64,000 nt of DNA from assembly GCF_019802045.1 (NCBI RefSeq), contig NZ_JAHVHU010000002.1:62001-126000 (forward strand). The letters run 5' to 3'. Numbering within the stretch: position 1 is the stretch's first letter; each line of letters opens with the position of its first letter. Under the pieces are notes generated by a model, which saw only the letters and a program-made list of their open reading frames with translations, made no database searches and was not told the DNA's origin. Below are positions 1-9,607 of this stretch, piece after piece. A program made the position numbers and the translations under genes. The stretch comes from Membranihabitans marinus (GTDB taxonomy: Bacteria; Bacteroidota; Bacteroidia; Chitinophagales; Saprospiraceae).

Positions 1-872
1 CCATTGCATTTGGGGCAGGCCCCGTAGGGTGAGTTGAATGAAAAACTATTGGGTGATGGGTCTTCATAAGAAATTCCGGAGTCGACATCCATCAGGTCTC
101 GGCTGAATCGACTGATCTTTTTTTCTTTCATCTCTTCGATAAAAATCAGTCCTTCACCCATCTCAAAAGCGGTGGCAATCGATTTTTCCATGCGTTGCCG
201 ACGGTCCTCCAACACCTTGATGCGGTCAATGACGACTTCAATATCATGGACTTTGTACCGCTCCACGCGGAGACCTTTGGTCAGTTCTGTGAGTTTGCCA
301 TCGATCCGGACTTTGGAGAAGCCTTGTTTGCGGATTTGTTCAAACAGCTCCCGGTAATGGCCTTTCCGGCCCCGGACCAGGGGTGCCAGGATGGTGATGT
401 TTTGTTCGTGAAACTCATTAAAAAGCCGCTCGATGATCTCCTCTTCCGTAAACTGCTGCATTTTCTTGCCCGACTTCCAGGAGTACGCTTCTCCGATCCG
501 CGCATACAGCAGCCGAAACAAATCATAAAGCTCGGTGATCGTGCCGACCGTCGATCGGGGATTCCACCCGCTGGTCTTTTGTTCGATGGATATGACCGGA
601 CTCAGACCGGTAATCTGATCGACATCGGGGCGTTCCATTTTGCCGATAAATTGACGGGCGTAAATGCCAAAAGTCTCCATGTACCGACGCTGACCCTCTG
701 CAAAAAGGGTGTCAAAAGCCAACGAGGACTTCCCGCTGCCACTGATGCCGGTAATGACCACGAACTTGTTTCGTGGAATCCTTACATCGATATCCTGTAA
801 ATTATTTTCCCGGGCACCCGAGATTGAGATATATTCCTGCTCTTCCAAATTTGATTCTTCTTTATTTTTCAT
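1..872 (-). CDS. uvrA: Excinuclease ABC subunit A, N-terminal part (cut by window edge)
   Basis: DNA-damage recognition ATPase of nucleotide excision repair. The start ATG is at 870-872 and about 290 residues are in the window; the rest lies off the left edge. Walker A (GISGSGKSS, residues 42-50) is followed by the UvrA-specific segment around YARQFIGKMERPDVDQI and GLSPVISIEQK, then the Q-loop/UvrB-binding region. Where family members carry the first Cys-x-x-Cys of the zinc module, this protein reads LMDVDSGISY and has no cysteine; the second pair is present (CPKC, C286 and C289). The signature ABC motif would be outside the window. Identification is firm; the consequence of the missing first cysteine pair is not known. 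Confidence 0.96.
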   Translation of the reverse strand, partial: MKNKEESNLEEQEYISISGARENNLQDIDVRIPRNKFVVITGISGSGKSSLAFDTLFAEGQRRYMETFGIYARQFIGKMERPDVDQITGLSPVISIEQKTSGWNPRSTVGTITELYDLFRLLYARIGEAYSWKSGKKMQQFTEEEIIERLFNEFHEQNITILAPLVRGRKGHYRELFEQIRKQGFSKVRIDGKLTELTKGLRVERYKVHDIEVVIDRIKVLEDRRQRMEKSIATAFEMGEGLIFIEEMKEKKISRFSRDLMDVDSGISYEDPSPNSFSFNSPYGACPKCN

Positions 873-1100
873 ACGTTGCTGCAAAACAGATCATCCCGGT
901 GTACTGTCTTTTTAGATGGATCCATCGATTTACACTGATGGAAAGGGTCCGTAACCTGTTTTTGACTACTGCGAAATCAGTGGTCCAATTTACTTTTGAA
1001 AAATTTTCTGCAAAATTAACGTTTTGTAGTCAATTATGAGAATAAACTTCTCAACTGTAATCAATTACAATTTAAAGACCACATTGTTTTCATAATTTAG
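873..1100. other. Intergenic region between uvrA and the sulfatase gene
   Basis: AT-rich spacer upstream of uvrA and downstream of the minus-strand sulfatase. No convincing hairpin, repeat or small gene was seen. It presumably holds the uvrA promoter, but no clear TTTG/TAnnTTTG pair could be assigned. Confidence 0.5.
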
Positions 1101-2693
1101 TCATTGCGTATCGGAATCTGCGGACCTGGTCAACGACGCAATGAATGGTTTTAATTCCTTCACTTTTTGACGGGCCGGCCATGCATTCCCATATCCATCG
1201 GGCGCATTCTTCAATGGCGGGCCCGGTGTGCTGCGTCCCTGCTCGATGGTGTGGATTAACTGGTCGTATAATTCCCGCACTTTACCGGGGTGTTCGGCAT
1301 AGATGTTGTTGGTCTCCCCCGGGTCATCGGTGAGGTGGAAAAGCTGAACGGGCGGCAGATCCCCGTCGGAAGCAGCTTGCGGACGCGGGTCGGACCACCC
1401 GCCACTCCCGGGGCAGAGATTGAGTTTCCACGCTCCCTTTCGGATCGCAAAACTACCATTGATGGAAGAATGAATCGTAGCTTCCCGATGGAAGGAACTG
1501 GTGCTGGTGTCAGACCACATTGACAGCAGGGAGTAACTGTCCGCTCCCTGATCTTCGGGAACAGTGACCCGGGCCAGGTCCGCAAATGTGGAGTAAAAAT
1601 CCGTGAGACAAATTGTGGTGTCGCACGTAGATCCGGGTTCCACCAATCGGGGGTACTTCACGACCGTCGGAACTCGGTGACCGCCTTCGTAAATATCTGC
1701 CTTGTGACCTCTGAACCAAGCGCTGGGGTGGTGTCCATGGGCAGCCAGTTCCTGAAAGTTGGCCATGGGCGAACAGCCGTTGTCTGAGGTGAAAACGACC
1801 AAAGTGTTGTCACTGATCCCCAGGCTATCCAGGCACTTCATCAGGTCGCCGACATAATGATCGATTTCCATGACGAAGTCTGCATAGGGGTTGATGCCGC
1901 TTTGGTCTTGCCAATCGGGCGTGGGCAAGATCGGCGTGTGCGGAGAGGGAAGAGCGAGGTATAAAAAGAATGGATTTTCTGTCTGACTTTGTTCCTTTAT
2001 ATAAGCCTGTGATTTTTTAAAAAAGTGCGGTGTGACCTCCTCCATGTGAAAATCAGGGGCGATCCACCCTTTTCGGTAAAATTCGTAGCCGCTCGTGGCC
2101 GGGATGATCGAATCCGGAACGGTGGTGACATACCTGTTTTCCACATACACATAGGGCGGGATATCCAGGGAGGCGATGTGTCCATAGGCATAGTCAAACC
2201 CCAGCTCATTGGGCCCGGCGGTAATGGGTTGGGTAAAATCAATCTCATTATTGTCGTCCAGCGCCCAGTCCCATCCCAGGTGCCATTTGCCGATAAATGC
2301 GGTCTGGTAGTGTGCTTTTTTCAGCAGATGAGCCACCGTTGTGGTGGTGGGAGTGATGAGGGCAGAGTCCCGGCCGAACAAGACCCCTTTTTTTAACGGA
2401 GATCGCCAATTGTATTGGCCGGTGAGAAGACCATACCGGGTTGGTGTGCACACGGAGGAGGAGGTGTGCGCATCGGTGAACATCATGCCCTCGTGCGCCA
2501 TTTTATTTAAATAAGGTGTGCGAATTTTACTTTGCGGGTTGAAGACTTCGACATCGCCAAAACCCAGATCGTCAGCTAAAATAAAAATAATATTTGGCAG
2601 ATGGGCGGATGAGCTTATTGATTCATCGGATTGGCAAGAAGTCGCCAAAAGTATAGAAGTTAAAATGACTATAATATATTTTGACATTTCCAA
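1101..2693 (-). CDS. Sulfatase (arylsulfatase family S1), predicted lipoprotein
   Basis: Hydrolyses sulfate esters, probably on sulfated polysaccharides. The 530-aa product starts with a hydrophobic signal ending in LLATSCQS (lipobox, Cys20), so it should be exported and lipidated. IIFILADDLGFGDVE is the metal-binding start of the alkaline-phosphatase fold. SVCTPTRYGLLTG holds the CxPxR motif, with Cys82 as the residue converted to formylglycine. GKWHLG and VFTSDNG further support the family. An in-frame Met at residue 3 is an alternative start. No anaerobic sulfatase-maturating enzyme or SusCD pair is next to it, so the substrate cannot be inferred. It stands alone between divergent neighbours. 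Confidence 0.93.
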   Translation of the reverse strand: MEMSKYIIVILTSILLATSCQSDESISSSAHLPNIIFILADDLGFGDVEVFNPQSKIRTPYLNKMAHEGMMFTDAHTSSSVCTPTRYGLLTGQYNWRSPLKKGVLFGRDSALITPTTTTVAHLLKKAHYQTAFIGKWHLGWDWALDDNNEIDFTQPITAGPNELGFDYAYGHIASLDIPPYVYVENRYVTTVPDSIIPATSGYEFYRKGWIAPDFHMEEVTPHFFKKSQAYIKEQSQTENPFFLYLALPSPHTPILPTPDWQDQSGINPYADFVMEIDHYVGDLMKCLDSLGISDNTLVVFTSDNGCSPMANFQELAAHGHHPSAWFRGHKADIYEGGHRVPTVVKYPRLVEPGSTCDTTICLTDFYSTFADLARVTVPEDQGADSYSLLSMWSDTSTSSFHREATIHSSINGSFAIRKGAWKLNLCPGSGGWSDPRPQAASDGDLPPVQLFHLTDDPGETNNIYAEHPGKVRELYDQLIHTIEQGRSTPGPPLKNAPDGYGNAWPARQKVKELKPFIASLTRSADSDTQ

Positions 2694-2953
2694 TAATATG
2701 TTTTACTTTAATGCTAGTATTGAACTTTGTCGTTTTTATTCTAAACAAAGTGCCGTTACCTGGTGAAGGTTGAAACTTTAACGTTCTAAGATTGCGCCCG
2801 AATTTGCTCTCAAACCGGCGGGTTTAATCTTTTGAGTTAAAGGAATCTTGGATAAGATAACAATTCCAACTCCTTTTAAGGTATTTTAGATACTTTTTAA
2901 ATTGCTAAATCCGTTTTAATTACAAATTGAAAACAAGAAACCATACCCAACTT
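2694..2953. other. Divergent intergenic region (sulfatase / T9SS protein)
   Basis: AT-rich 260-bp spacer between divergently transcribed genes that should contain both promoters. No repeat or RNA element was recognised. Confidence 0.4.
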
Positions 2954-4111
2954 ATGAAAAATTTATTACTCCCGCTAATTTTTACATTTCTGAGTTTTGG
3001 AAGTTATCTGAATGCACAAGGATGCCTGATCACAGAGGCAAGAATCAGTCCGGATTCGAACTGTCTGTTCGTGACGTGGCAATCTGACTTAGGGGAGGCG
3101 CTGCAACCACCTATTATATTAATGGGAGGAACTCAGTATTTTAAAAATGGAATAGTCGACGGCGAAGTTATGTACTCGCGCTTATCAGGTGATATCCCTG
3201 CTACTTGCGATACCCTAGACGCAGCTGGGTTCAAAGGAATAATTAGTTTTAAATTGTTTAGTGATGATTTGCTAGAATGCGAATTCATAGATGGGGTGGA
3301 TGTCCCAAGTTGTCCTGATGATGTCATGGTATCTTCATCAGGAGATTGCCTAGTATTTATGGCTGATTCTACTTTTTCAGGAAGTCTACCTGATTCTGTG
3401 CGTTTTAAGGATACGATGTATTATAATCCAGGATATGATTCGAATAATCCCCGTTATTGGATTTTCAGTAATGACACTAATGTCGTGTGTGACACGACGA
3501 ATATGACACCAATGCCGTTGTCGGATACGCTGTATGTGGGACAACGAGCCTGTACCTACGAAGCCGGAATCTTACCCATCTCCATACTTGCTTTTGATTA
3601 CAAGAACGAAACGAACGGCGTGGCTTTGTCCTGGGCGGTCAATTCCGAAGAGCCCGCACAAAAGCTTCATCTGCAGCGATCGTATGACGGTATAAACTGG
3701 GTTAGTGTGTACGAGCAAAACCTGGACAATTACCTCACCGGTCAGACCATGGATGGAAAATACATGGATCAGTCCATCGAGCAAGCCAAAGTTTATTACC
3801 GGCTCTTTATCTCCGGATATGCCGGGGCGGCGAAGTATTCCAATATTCTGCCCGTGACGATGAAAGATCAGGTGATCAACAATCTGTTCTATCAGTCACA
3901 AAGCCGGAGTATTATGATCAAAGCCGGTCAAAATTATGCGGGTGAAATGCATTTGATGAACACCCACGGTCAGAATGTGATGACCCAAAAGATCCGGATT
4001 CAGAAAAATACCATGCAGGAGGTCAATATTCAGGGCCACCTGACGCCGGGAATCTATTTCGTGAAATTTGAGAACAGCTTGATTCCGCCGGCTAAGCTCT
4101 TTATTGATTAA
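2954..4111 (+). CDS. Secreted protein with C-terminal T9SS sorting domain
   Basis: Unrecognised extracellular protein of about 385 aa. ATG at 2954 (MKNLLLPLIFTFLSFG) opens a classical signal peptide ending near LNAQG; a TTG nine codons upstream extends the frame but would spoil the signal. The body is cysteine-containing (about 10 Cys), suggesting disulfides. The last ~90 residues resemble the type A T9SS C-terminal domain (MHLMNTHGQNVM, then LTPGIYFVKFEN), which directs translocation through the outer membrane. No catalytic motif is visible. It is monocistronic, with REP-like hairpins just downstream. Confidence 0.8.
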   Translation: MKNLLLPLIFTFLSFGSYLNAQGCLITEARISPDSNCLFVTWQSDLGEALQPPIILMGGTQYFKNGIVDGEVMYSRLSGDIPATCDTLDAAGFKGIISFKLFSDDLLECEFIDGVDVPSCPDDVMVSSSGDCLVFMADSTFSGSLPDSVRFKDTMYYNPGYDSNNPRYWIFSNDTNVVCDTTNMTPMPLSDTLYVGQRACTYEAGILPISILAFDYKNETNGVALSWAVNSEEPAQKLHLQRSYDGINWVSVYEQNLDNYLTGQTMDGKYMDQSIEQAKVYYRLFISGYAGAAKYSNILPVTMKDQVINNLFYQSQSRSIMIKAGQNYAGEMHLMNTHGQNVMTQKIRIQKNTMQEVNIQGHLTPGIYFVKFENSLIPPAKLFID

Positions 4112-4167
4112 CCGGCCTCTCCTGGAGGATTATATAGCGTACCTGACGCAATGCGCAGACCATTTTT

Positions 4168-4260
4168 ATTTTCTACCCATGGTATGTCCCCAACGGGACA
4201 ATCCGTTGGAAATTTTTATGAAGCCCCCGTCCCTTTTGGGACGGTCTCTGGGTAGAAAAT
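4168..4260. repeat. REP-like nested palindrome
   Basis: Perfect 12-bp inverted repeats, ATTTTCTACCCA at 4168-4179 and its reverse complement at 4249-4260, enclose two smaller hairpins: GTCCCC/GGGAC near 4185-4199, and CCGTCCC-TTTT-GGGACGG at 4226-4243. It lies between the ends of two convergent genes and could act as a bidirectional terminator or be a relic of a REP/palindromic element. No T-run follows directly. Confidence 0.65.
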
Positions 4261-4361
4261 CGTGATGAGACAGAATCTCCGTGCCGTACGGTACGGTCTA
4301 TGGATGGAATGCAGGGATGTTCATGGAAAGAAAATGATTGGCGCAAAAGTTGGGAACAGGA

Positions 4362-5174
4362 TTAATTGTCTGAAATGTATCTAGCTAGTTCAGCAAGGTG
4401 ATCGGATCCGATAATATCCACACCCAGGTCGCCCTGCAGTTTCCAAAAATATGGCTGATCGGGGACCCCCCAGAACCGTATTTTCAAACCTTGTTGATGA
4501 ACCTGATCCACCGCAGCTCTTACTGCAGCGATCTGTGATGAAGACAGGGGCTGCCCCCTGTTCCAGGAACCGGGAACAACGGACGAGAATGAGCTGCTGA
4601 CCATATATACCCGGGATCGCAAGGATATCGGGATGGAATCAGTCAACCGACCATCAATAAATATAGATGCCGGGAGATCGGCCCAGGTATTAATAGGGGG
4701 ACGTATACCACTGATGATGATCGGTACCCGAACAGGGTGGTCGGACGAACCAAATAATTCCGGGTAAGCACCAATCAGCGCTCTGATCCATGTCATGATT
4801 GTTTCCGGATGACTTTTGATATCGAGCATTAATGCCAGCTTGAGTTTGGGATCCGGATAGGGGCTGCCACGTCGGATGACATATCTTTTCAATGGTTTGA
4901 GATAAATCTCTTCCAGGTCCCAATTGTGATGGAATTCGGAAGAATCATGAGCTACCTTAACCCTTCCGTCGTGCAGGATCAGATCGGCTTCAAAAATGCC
5001 TACACCGTACTTGTAGGCTGTCGTAAACGGCGGCGATTTCTGATAATCATTGTGAGCCAGAACATCCTGCATGGTGTAGTTACGCGGAACGTTGTTCTGA
5101 CCCCATAAAATACCATGTGCGAATACCAGCAGAGCCGTTATTCGCACACAGTGAATGTGGTATTTTAGGTCCAT
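4362..5174 (-). CDS. Exported GDPD/PI-PLC-like phosphodiesterase family protein
   Basis: A 270-aa protein with an N-terminal hydrophobic signal (RITALLVFAHGILWGQ) and a TIM-barrel phosphodiesterase layout. LAHNDY (catalytic His), GVGIFEADL (metal-binding Glu-x-Asp) and a second His (VAHD) match glycerophosphodiester phosphodiesterase/PI-PLC-like proteins of Bacteroidota. C-terminal GVDIIGSDHLAEL resembles the usual end strand of that fold. It starts 9 bp after the stop of the oxidoreductase gene, so the two are probably co-transcribed. The substrate is unknown; a role in degrading phospholipid head groups or sugar phosphodiesters is inference. Confidence 0.8.
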   Translation of the reverse strand: MDLKYHIHCVRITALLVFAHGILWGQNNVPRNYTMQDVLAHNDYQKSPPFTTAYKYGVGIFEADLILHDGRVKVAHDSSEFHHNWDLEEIYLKPLKRYVIRRGSPYPDPKLKLALMLDIKSHPETIMTWIRALIGAYPELFGSSDHPVRVPIIISGIRPPINTWADLPASIFIDGRLTDSIPISLRSRVYMVSSSFSSVVPGSWNRGQPLSSSQIAAVRAAVDQVHQQGLKIRFWGVPDQPYFWKLQGDLGVDIIGSDHLAELARYISDN

Positions 5175-5183
5175 ATTCCGGGT

Positions 5184-6644
5184 TTAAACGCCCAGACTCC
5201 ATCCGTTCCGGTAGTCCCGTTTAACAAACTGATTGGCTGGTTCGAAATTGGTGACTTCCATATTGGGTCCATCCCACAACAGAATTTTATGTCGGCCGGG
5301 GTAATTGTATCCCTTTCCATTGGATTTTTCTTCTCTGTAATCATAGCTTCGGATCGCAAGATTGCCCATCAATACAGATTCTGTCAATGGCCCTGCAATG
5401 CTAAATGGTGAGCTCAACTCTTTGAACTCCTGACTGCCTCTTCCGGCAATACATGCATTGACCCACTGAGCCTGGTGACCGCCGGAACCGCCTTCTACTC
5501 GGGGTTCTGTCTGCGGTACATTGATCGCATCCGTAAGCGATGTGGGTAACAACCGGGGGTTCCGGCCGTAGGTCGAACACATCATTTTACCACGCGTTCC
5601 TTCGATAATGACTCCGTTTCCACCGTCACCCATGACTTCATCCGGACCAAGTTCGGGTGGTCTGGAGGGTTGAATACCACCGTCCATCCAGTGAAATTCC
5701 ACGTCATTGCCATTGGCCTGTCCTTCAAACTGCAAGGTAATGTGCGACGCAATGGGACCCGACTCCGGGAAGTAAGCCTGCCCCCAGTTTTCGACATATC
5801 GGTTGGCAACGCTGCATTCTGCAGAGCTGGGGTACCCCAGACCCAACACACGGAATGGCGGCTCCATAATGTGGCAGGCCATATCGCCCAGCGCACCGGT
5901 GCCGTAATCCCACCAGCCCCGCCAGTTGAATGGAACCACATGGTCGACATATTCTTTATAGGGAGCGGTCCCCAACCAAAGATCCCAGTCCAATTCTTTG
6001 GGGACGGCAGGATTTTTTTCGGGCCAGGGAATACCCTGAGGCCACACCGGGCGGTTCGTCCAGCAGTAGACGGTGTGTGCTTCGCCGATCAATCCGGCGT
6101 TGTACCATTCGATCATTTGCCGTACCCCATCACCAGATGAGCCCTGGTTTCCCATTTGGGTGACCACGTTGTATTTTTCAGCTGCCTCAGTGAGTTTCCG
6201 GGCTTCGTAGATGTCGTGGGTTAGTGGTTTCTGGACATATACGTGTTTACCCAGTTGCATCGCAGCCATGGCCTGGACAGCATGGTTGTGATCCGGGGTA
6301 GACACGGTTACCGCATCGATGGAATCGGCGGCTTTATCCATCATTTCTCTAAAATCATGATAATAGTCGGCTTTGGGAAAACGCTCCCGGCTCGCTTTGG
6401 ATTGCCGGTCATCCACATCGCACAATGCGACGATTTCCGCATTTCCGGACTCAAAGCAGCTTGCAATATCACTGCGGCCTTTCCCACCTGCTCCGATTCC
6501 CGCTATGCGAAGCTTGTCGCTGGGTGCGGTATAGCCATCTCCACCCAGAACGGCTCTGGGTACAATATATAATCCGGCCATGGCAGCGGCGCCTTTTTTC
6601 ATAAAATCCCGTCGTTCACGGGTGTTCGTTTTATCTTTTTTCAT
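5184..6644 (-). CDS. Gfo/Idh/MocA family oxidoreductase, Tat-exported
   Basis: NAD(P)-dependent sugar or polyol dehydrogenase family, 486 aa. It begins with a twin-arginine signal (ERRDFMKKGAAAMAGLYIV), so it should be exported folded with its cofactor. The Rossmann motif IAGIGAGGKGRSDI and the family sequence VYVQKPLTHDIYEARKL (the Lys-Pro of the active site) are clear. The C-terminal region has the W/H-rich stretch typical of the secreted Bacteroidota/Planctomycetes subfamily. The downstream GDPD-like gene is 9 bp away. The substrate cannot be read from sequence. Confidence 0.92.
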   Translation of the reverse strand: MKKDKTNTRERRDFMKKGAAAMAGLYIVPRAVLGGDGYTAPSDKLRIAGIGAGGKGRSDIASCFESGNAEIVALCDVDDRQSKASRERFPKADYYHDFREMMDKAADSIDAVTVSTPDHNHAVQAMAAMQLGKHVYVQKPLTHDIYEARKLTEAAEKYNVVTQMGNQGSSGDGVRQMIEWYNAGLIGEAHTVYCWTNRPVWPQGIPWPEKNPAVPKELDWDLWLGTAPYKEYVDHVVPFNWRGWWDYGTGALGDMACHIMEPPFRVLGLGYPSSAECSVANRYVENWGQAYFPESGPIASHITLQFEGQANGNDVEFHWMDGGIQPSRPPELGPDEVMGDGGNGVIIEGTRGKMMCSTYGRNPRLLPTSLTDAINVPQTEPRVEGGSGGHQAQWVNACIAGRGSQEFKELSSPFSIAGPLTESVLMGNLAIRSYDYREEKSNGKGYNYPGRHKILLWDGPNMEVTNFEPANQFVKRDYRNGWSLGV

Positions 6645-6784
6645 GATACGTGTTGATACTAAAAATTTGAAATAATTGTTGCGGGCATAATTTAGAATAA
6701 AATTATGTGAATTGCCAATTATTTAGCAACTATATGGGACGAGCCACCATTATAAGAGGGGTGGAGTGAGATCACCGGGGTCGA

Positions 6785-7612
6785 TCAGGACGTTCGCTTG
6801 GGTTGGGTGGGATTACGCTTGATCACCTGGTCAAACATTTCTTGGTGACAGCGTGGATTACCTGCTACGACATGACCAGCGAGTTTCCAGTTTTCGTGGT
6901 CTTGTTCAAAATCGGTCACGACACCCCCGGACTCCCGGATGATCAATGCTCCGGCAGCGATATCCCACAAGTGCAGATCATATTCAAAAAAACCACCGTA
7001 AATACCTGCTGCTACATGGCACAGGTCCAGCGCAGCCGATCCACAGCGACGCAAGCCACGACAAGATGCCATGAAGCCTTCCAGGTGGGTCAGATAAATG
7101 GTTTTCTTGTCAAACCGGTAATAGGGGAATCCGGTACTCAGAAGGGACATTTTGAGTGAGCTGTCACCTTGTATCAAACGCTGGTCGTTTTTCCAGGCGC
7201 CCTGGCCTTTGGCAGCGTGGTACACGTCTTCGTTCATCACATCAATAACCAGCCCCCAGAGCAACGTGCCCGACCGGTTGCTGAGGGCAATGCTTACTGA
7301 AAATATTTCGAGACCATGGAGGAAATTGGTGGTCCCGTCCAAGGGGTCAATAATCCAATAGTAGTCCCTTTGATCATCCTGTCGAATGGTGTTTTCCTCT
7401 GTAATGAATCCATAGTCGGGATAGAGTTCGGCGAGCCCCCGGGTGATGATTTGTTCTGCCTGGCGGTCAACATAGGACACCAGGCTGTTGTCGTGTGCTT
7501 TGGTTTCTTCTTCAAAGTCTTTTTTCTGAAAATGCTGGCGGATAAAGGAGGCTGCCTTTTGGCCCACTTCAATGATATCCTTATATGCATCCTCCTGAAA
7601 TGGGACTTTCAT
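6785..7612 (-). CDS. Inositol monophosphatase family protein (SuhB-like)
   Basis: Mg-dependent phosphatase acting on inositol-1-phosphate or a related sugar phosphate or 3'-phosphoadenosine compound. 275 aa, the standard length. The first metal motif is WIIDPLDGTTNF (D89, D92) with upstream ITEEN. The second motif is LHLWDIAAGALIIRESGG. Only 3 bp separate its start from the stop of the nfu gene upstream, so the two form an operon. Exact substrate is uncertain. Confidence 0.92.
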   Translation of the reverse strand: MKVPFQEDAYKDIIEVGQKAASFIRQHFQKKDFEEETKAHDNSLVSYVDRQAEQIITRGLAELYPDYGFITEENTIRQDDQRDYYWIIDPLDGTTNFLHGLEIFSVSIALSNRSGTLLWGLVIDVMNEDVYHAAKGQGAWKNDQRLIQGDSSLKMSLLSTGFPYYRFDKKTIYLTHLEGFMASCRGLRRCGSAALDLCHVAAGIYGGFFEYDLHLWDIAAGALIIRESGGVVTDFEQDHENWKLAGHVVAGNPRCHQEMFDQVIKRNPTQPKRTS

Positions 7613-7615
7613 GGG

Positions 7616-8239
7616 TTAGTCCATGTGTGCTTCCACCGATTGGACTTCCGGAATCATCCGTTTCAACATCCCCTCGATTCCTTGTTTGAGGGTGACCAGC
7701 GAGGAAGGACAGCCACTGCAGGCGCCTTGGAGCAAGACCGAAACGACCCCGTCTTCGAAAGATTCGAATTCAATGTTTCCCCCGTCACCAGCTACCGCCG
7801 GCTTCACGTAGGTGTCAATGAGGTCTTTGATCCGGGCGACGATTTCTCCCTCATCTCCCGTGTAGGCGATCCCTTCTTTTTCTCGCTTGGCCGCTTCTTG
7901 CTCTTGGATATAGGCCTCGAAGGATTCATTGATGATCGCTTTATCAGATTCCACATAGGACTTGATAAAGGCTTTGATTTTCAGCATGATGTCATCCCAG
8001 CTGTAGTTGAGTTCCTTGGTGACCGTCACGAAGTTGTTGGATATATAGACGCCTTTGACGTACGGAAATTCAAATAGCTCTGTAGCCAGTGGTGAATACT
8101 CGTTGGCCAGTTCTACTTCTTGAAAATCTGCGGTACCACGGTAAAGCATGGTATTGGTAACAAATTTCAGCGCTTCCGGATTGGGGGTGCGCTCTGTATA
8201 TAGAAGTACTGGATTTTTGGTCTTGGTTTGTGTTTCCAT
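7616..8239 (-). CDS. Nfu-type iron-sulfur cluster carrier (NifU C-terminal family)
   Basis: Fe-S scaffold/carrier of about 207 aa. ATG at 8237-8239 (METQTKT) was chosen because the upstream extension (to 8308) is low in similarity to the family. The N-terminal Nfu_N domain (YTERTPNPEALKFV, residues ~14-100) is followed by a linker and the NifU C-terminal domain. GACSGCPSS carries the cluster-binding C174 and C177. The inositol phosphatase gene follows 3 bp after the stop. Confidence 0.93.
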   Translation of the reverse strand: METQTKTKNPVLLYTERTPNPEALKFVTNTMLYRGTADFQEVELANEYSPLATELFEFPYVKGVYISNNFVTVTKELNYSWDDIMLKIKAFIKSYVESDKAIINESFEAYIQEQEAAKREKEGIAYTGDEGEIVARIKDLIDTYVKPAVAGDGGNIEFESFEDGVVSVLLQGACSGCPSSLVTLKQGIEGMLKRMIPEVQSVEAHMD

Positions 8240-8329
8240 GAATTTTTGACTTTTTCGTTTCATTACCAACAACGTTGCATGTGCCAAAAGGTTGCCGGTT
8301 CTACACAAATATAGGTATAAAAGGAGAGA

Positions 8330-8481
8330 AGCTCAAAGAACCAAGCTGAAAGCTGAAAGGGCTAAACAAGCAGAAAAGCTGAAAGCTGAAAGAACCAAGC
8401 TGAAAGCTGAAAGAACCATACCAAGCAGAAAAGCTGAAAGCCCAAAGAACCAAGCTGAAAGCTGAAAGGGCGAAACAAGCA
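8330..8481. repeat. Degenerate AAGCTGAAAG repeat array
   Basis: About 150 bp built almost only from variants of AAGCTGAAAG/AGCTGAAAGCTGAAAG separated by AACCAAGC, GGGCTAAACAAGC and AACCATACCAAGC. A higher-order unit recurs about three times. It lies upstream of nfu and downstream of the T9SS thioredoxin gene. The same words recur at 46744-46942. It has no usable reading frame. Confidence 0.85.
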
Positions 8482-8590
8482 TGGAAACTCAGAGAACTAA
8501 TCTTAAAGTTGATATGGGGGAAGTCCGCACGCTCATAGGGTTGGCTCAGTGCTACTTAGCTTCCAGATCTCGAACTGCTTAATCCCTAAT

Positions 8591-9607
8591 TTACTGCTTC
8601 ACAAAACTTCGGGTTACCCGGGCATGCTTTCCTTCCAGGACCAAAATATACTGGCCCGGCGTGAGATCTGAAATATCGATTTGTCCGGACGGTGTCATTC
8701 GTTTTATTTCCTGACCGGTCGACGAAAATATCCGGTAAAGCGAAGGGGTGAAATCGCTCGTATTGCGTAGTCGAAGTTCGTGGCGGGCTGGATTGGGGTA
8801 GAGGGCTAATTCCGATTCCGGTATTTGCAACTCCGTGTCTGTCGTCACGCTTGTCTTGACCGATACACTGTTTTGTATGACGAGCTCGTACTTATCCCCG
8901 TTGGGAATCCGTTGTTCCACCCAGGCAAGGACATAGAGGTCCTCCGCGTTCAGGTCATTGGGAACATCACCTTTTAGCGTAATGCTTGTTGATGCGCCGG
9001 ATTTAAGCGTACCAAGAGCATTCCCTTTTCCTTGCTGAGATCCGAGAAATTTGCGGAATACATCGTGAATTTCCCAGTCTTGGCCATCCACATTGACTTT
9101 TACTTTTTTCTCCACCAGTGCGGCATACACATACAGGTGACCCAGGTCGGCTTCGGTCCGGTTAAAAACTTCCAGGGTCACTTCTTTGCTGCTGGTTCCT
9201 TTTTCGACCATATTCAGTCCGACGGGGACGCTTTTGTCTTCCATGGCTGCATTGATGTTTTTCACCATGCTGTTTCTGTGGCGTGCAATTCCGTTCACAG
9301 ATAAAGTCGGCGCACTACCTATAGGATCTTGGGAATCTGCGTAGATCGCCACCCGGTTGTCCGCTTCTGTTTTATTGTATTGATACAAGGGGCAGGAGGA
9401 ATAGGGATACCGGTAATGGATGGTCATGTGGTTGATCTCGCCTTTGAAATCTTCGAGGTTTTCATAGATGTCACCGCGGGAATCCTGACATATGGGGCAC
9501 TTGGTATTGCTAAAGTGCTCTACATAGGTGATTTTTTTGGTTTGAGCCACCGTTGAATTGGACCACAGCAAGGCTGAAAAGAGGAGGAGGGTGGTAAAAT
9601 ATTTCAT
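8591..9607 (-). CDS. Omp28-like secreted thioredoxin-fold protein with T9SS domain
   Basis: A 338-aa protein with a signal peptide (MKYFTTLLLFSALLWSNSTVAQ). A thioredoxin-like N-terminal region carries a CPIC motif (C37, C40) in the context EHFSNTKCPICQ, as in Omp28-related proteins. A beta-rich middle follows, then a C-terminal T9SS type A sorting domain (LALYPNPARHELRL and DLTPGQYILVL). It is predicted to be secreted and possibly surface-anchored, with a disulfide or adhesion role. Its start overlaps the stop of the DUF6495 gene by 4 bp (ATGA), so the two are translationally coupled. Confidence 0.85.
   Translation of the reverse strand: MKYFTTLLLFSALLWSNSTVAQTKKITYVEHFSNTKCPICQDSRGDIYENLEDFKGEINHMTIHYRYPYSSCPLYQYNKTEADNRVAIYADSQDPIGSAPTLSVNGIARHRNSMVKNINAAMEDKSVPVGLNMVEKGTSSKEVTLEVFNRTEADLGHLYVYAALVEKKVKVNVDGQDWEIHDVFRKFLGSQQGKGNALGTLKSGASTSITLKGDVPNDLNAEDLYVLAWVEQRIPNGDKYELVIQNSVSVKTSVTTDTELQIPESELALYPNPARHELRLRNTSDFTPSLYRIFSSTGQEIKRMTPSGQIDISDLTPGQYILVLEGKHARVTRSFVKQ

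Noticed and set aside
8330-8481. Coding sequence through the AAGCTGAAAG array
   Set aside because: No long frame continues, and the composition is that of a simple repeat.
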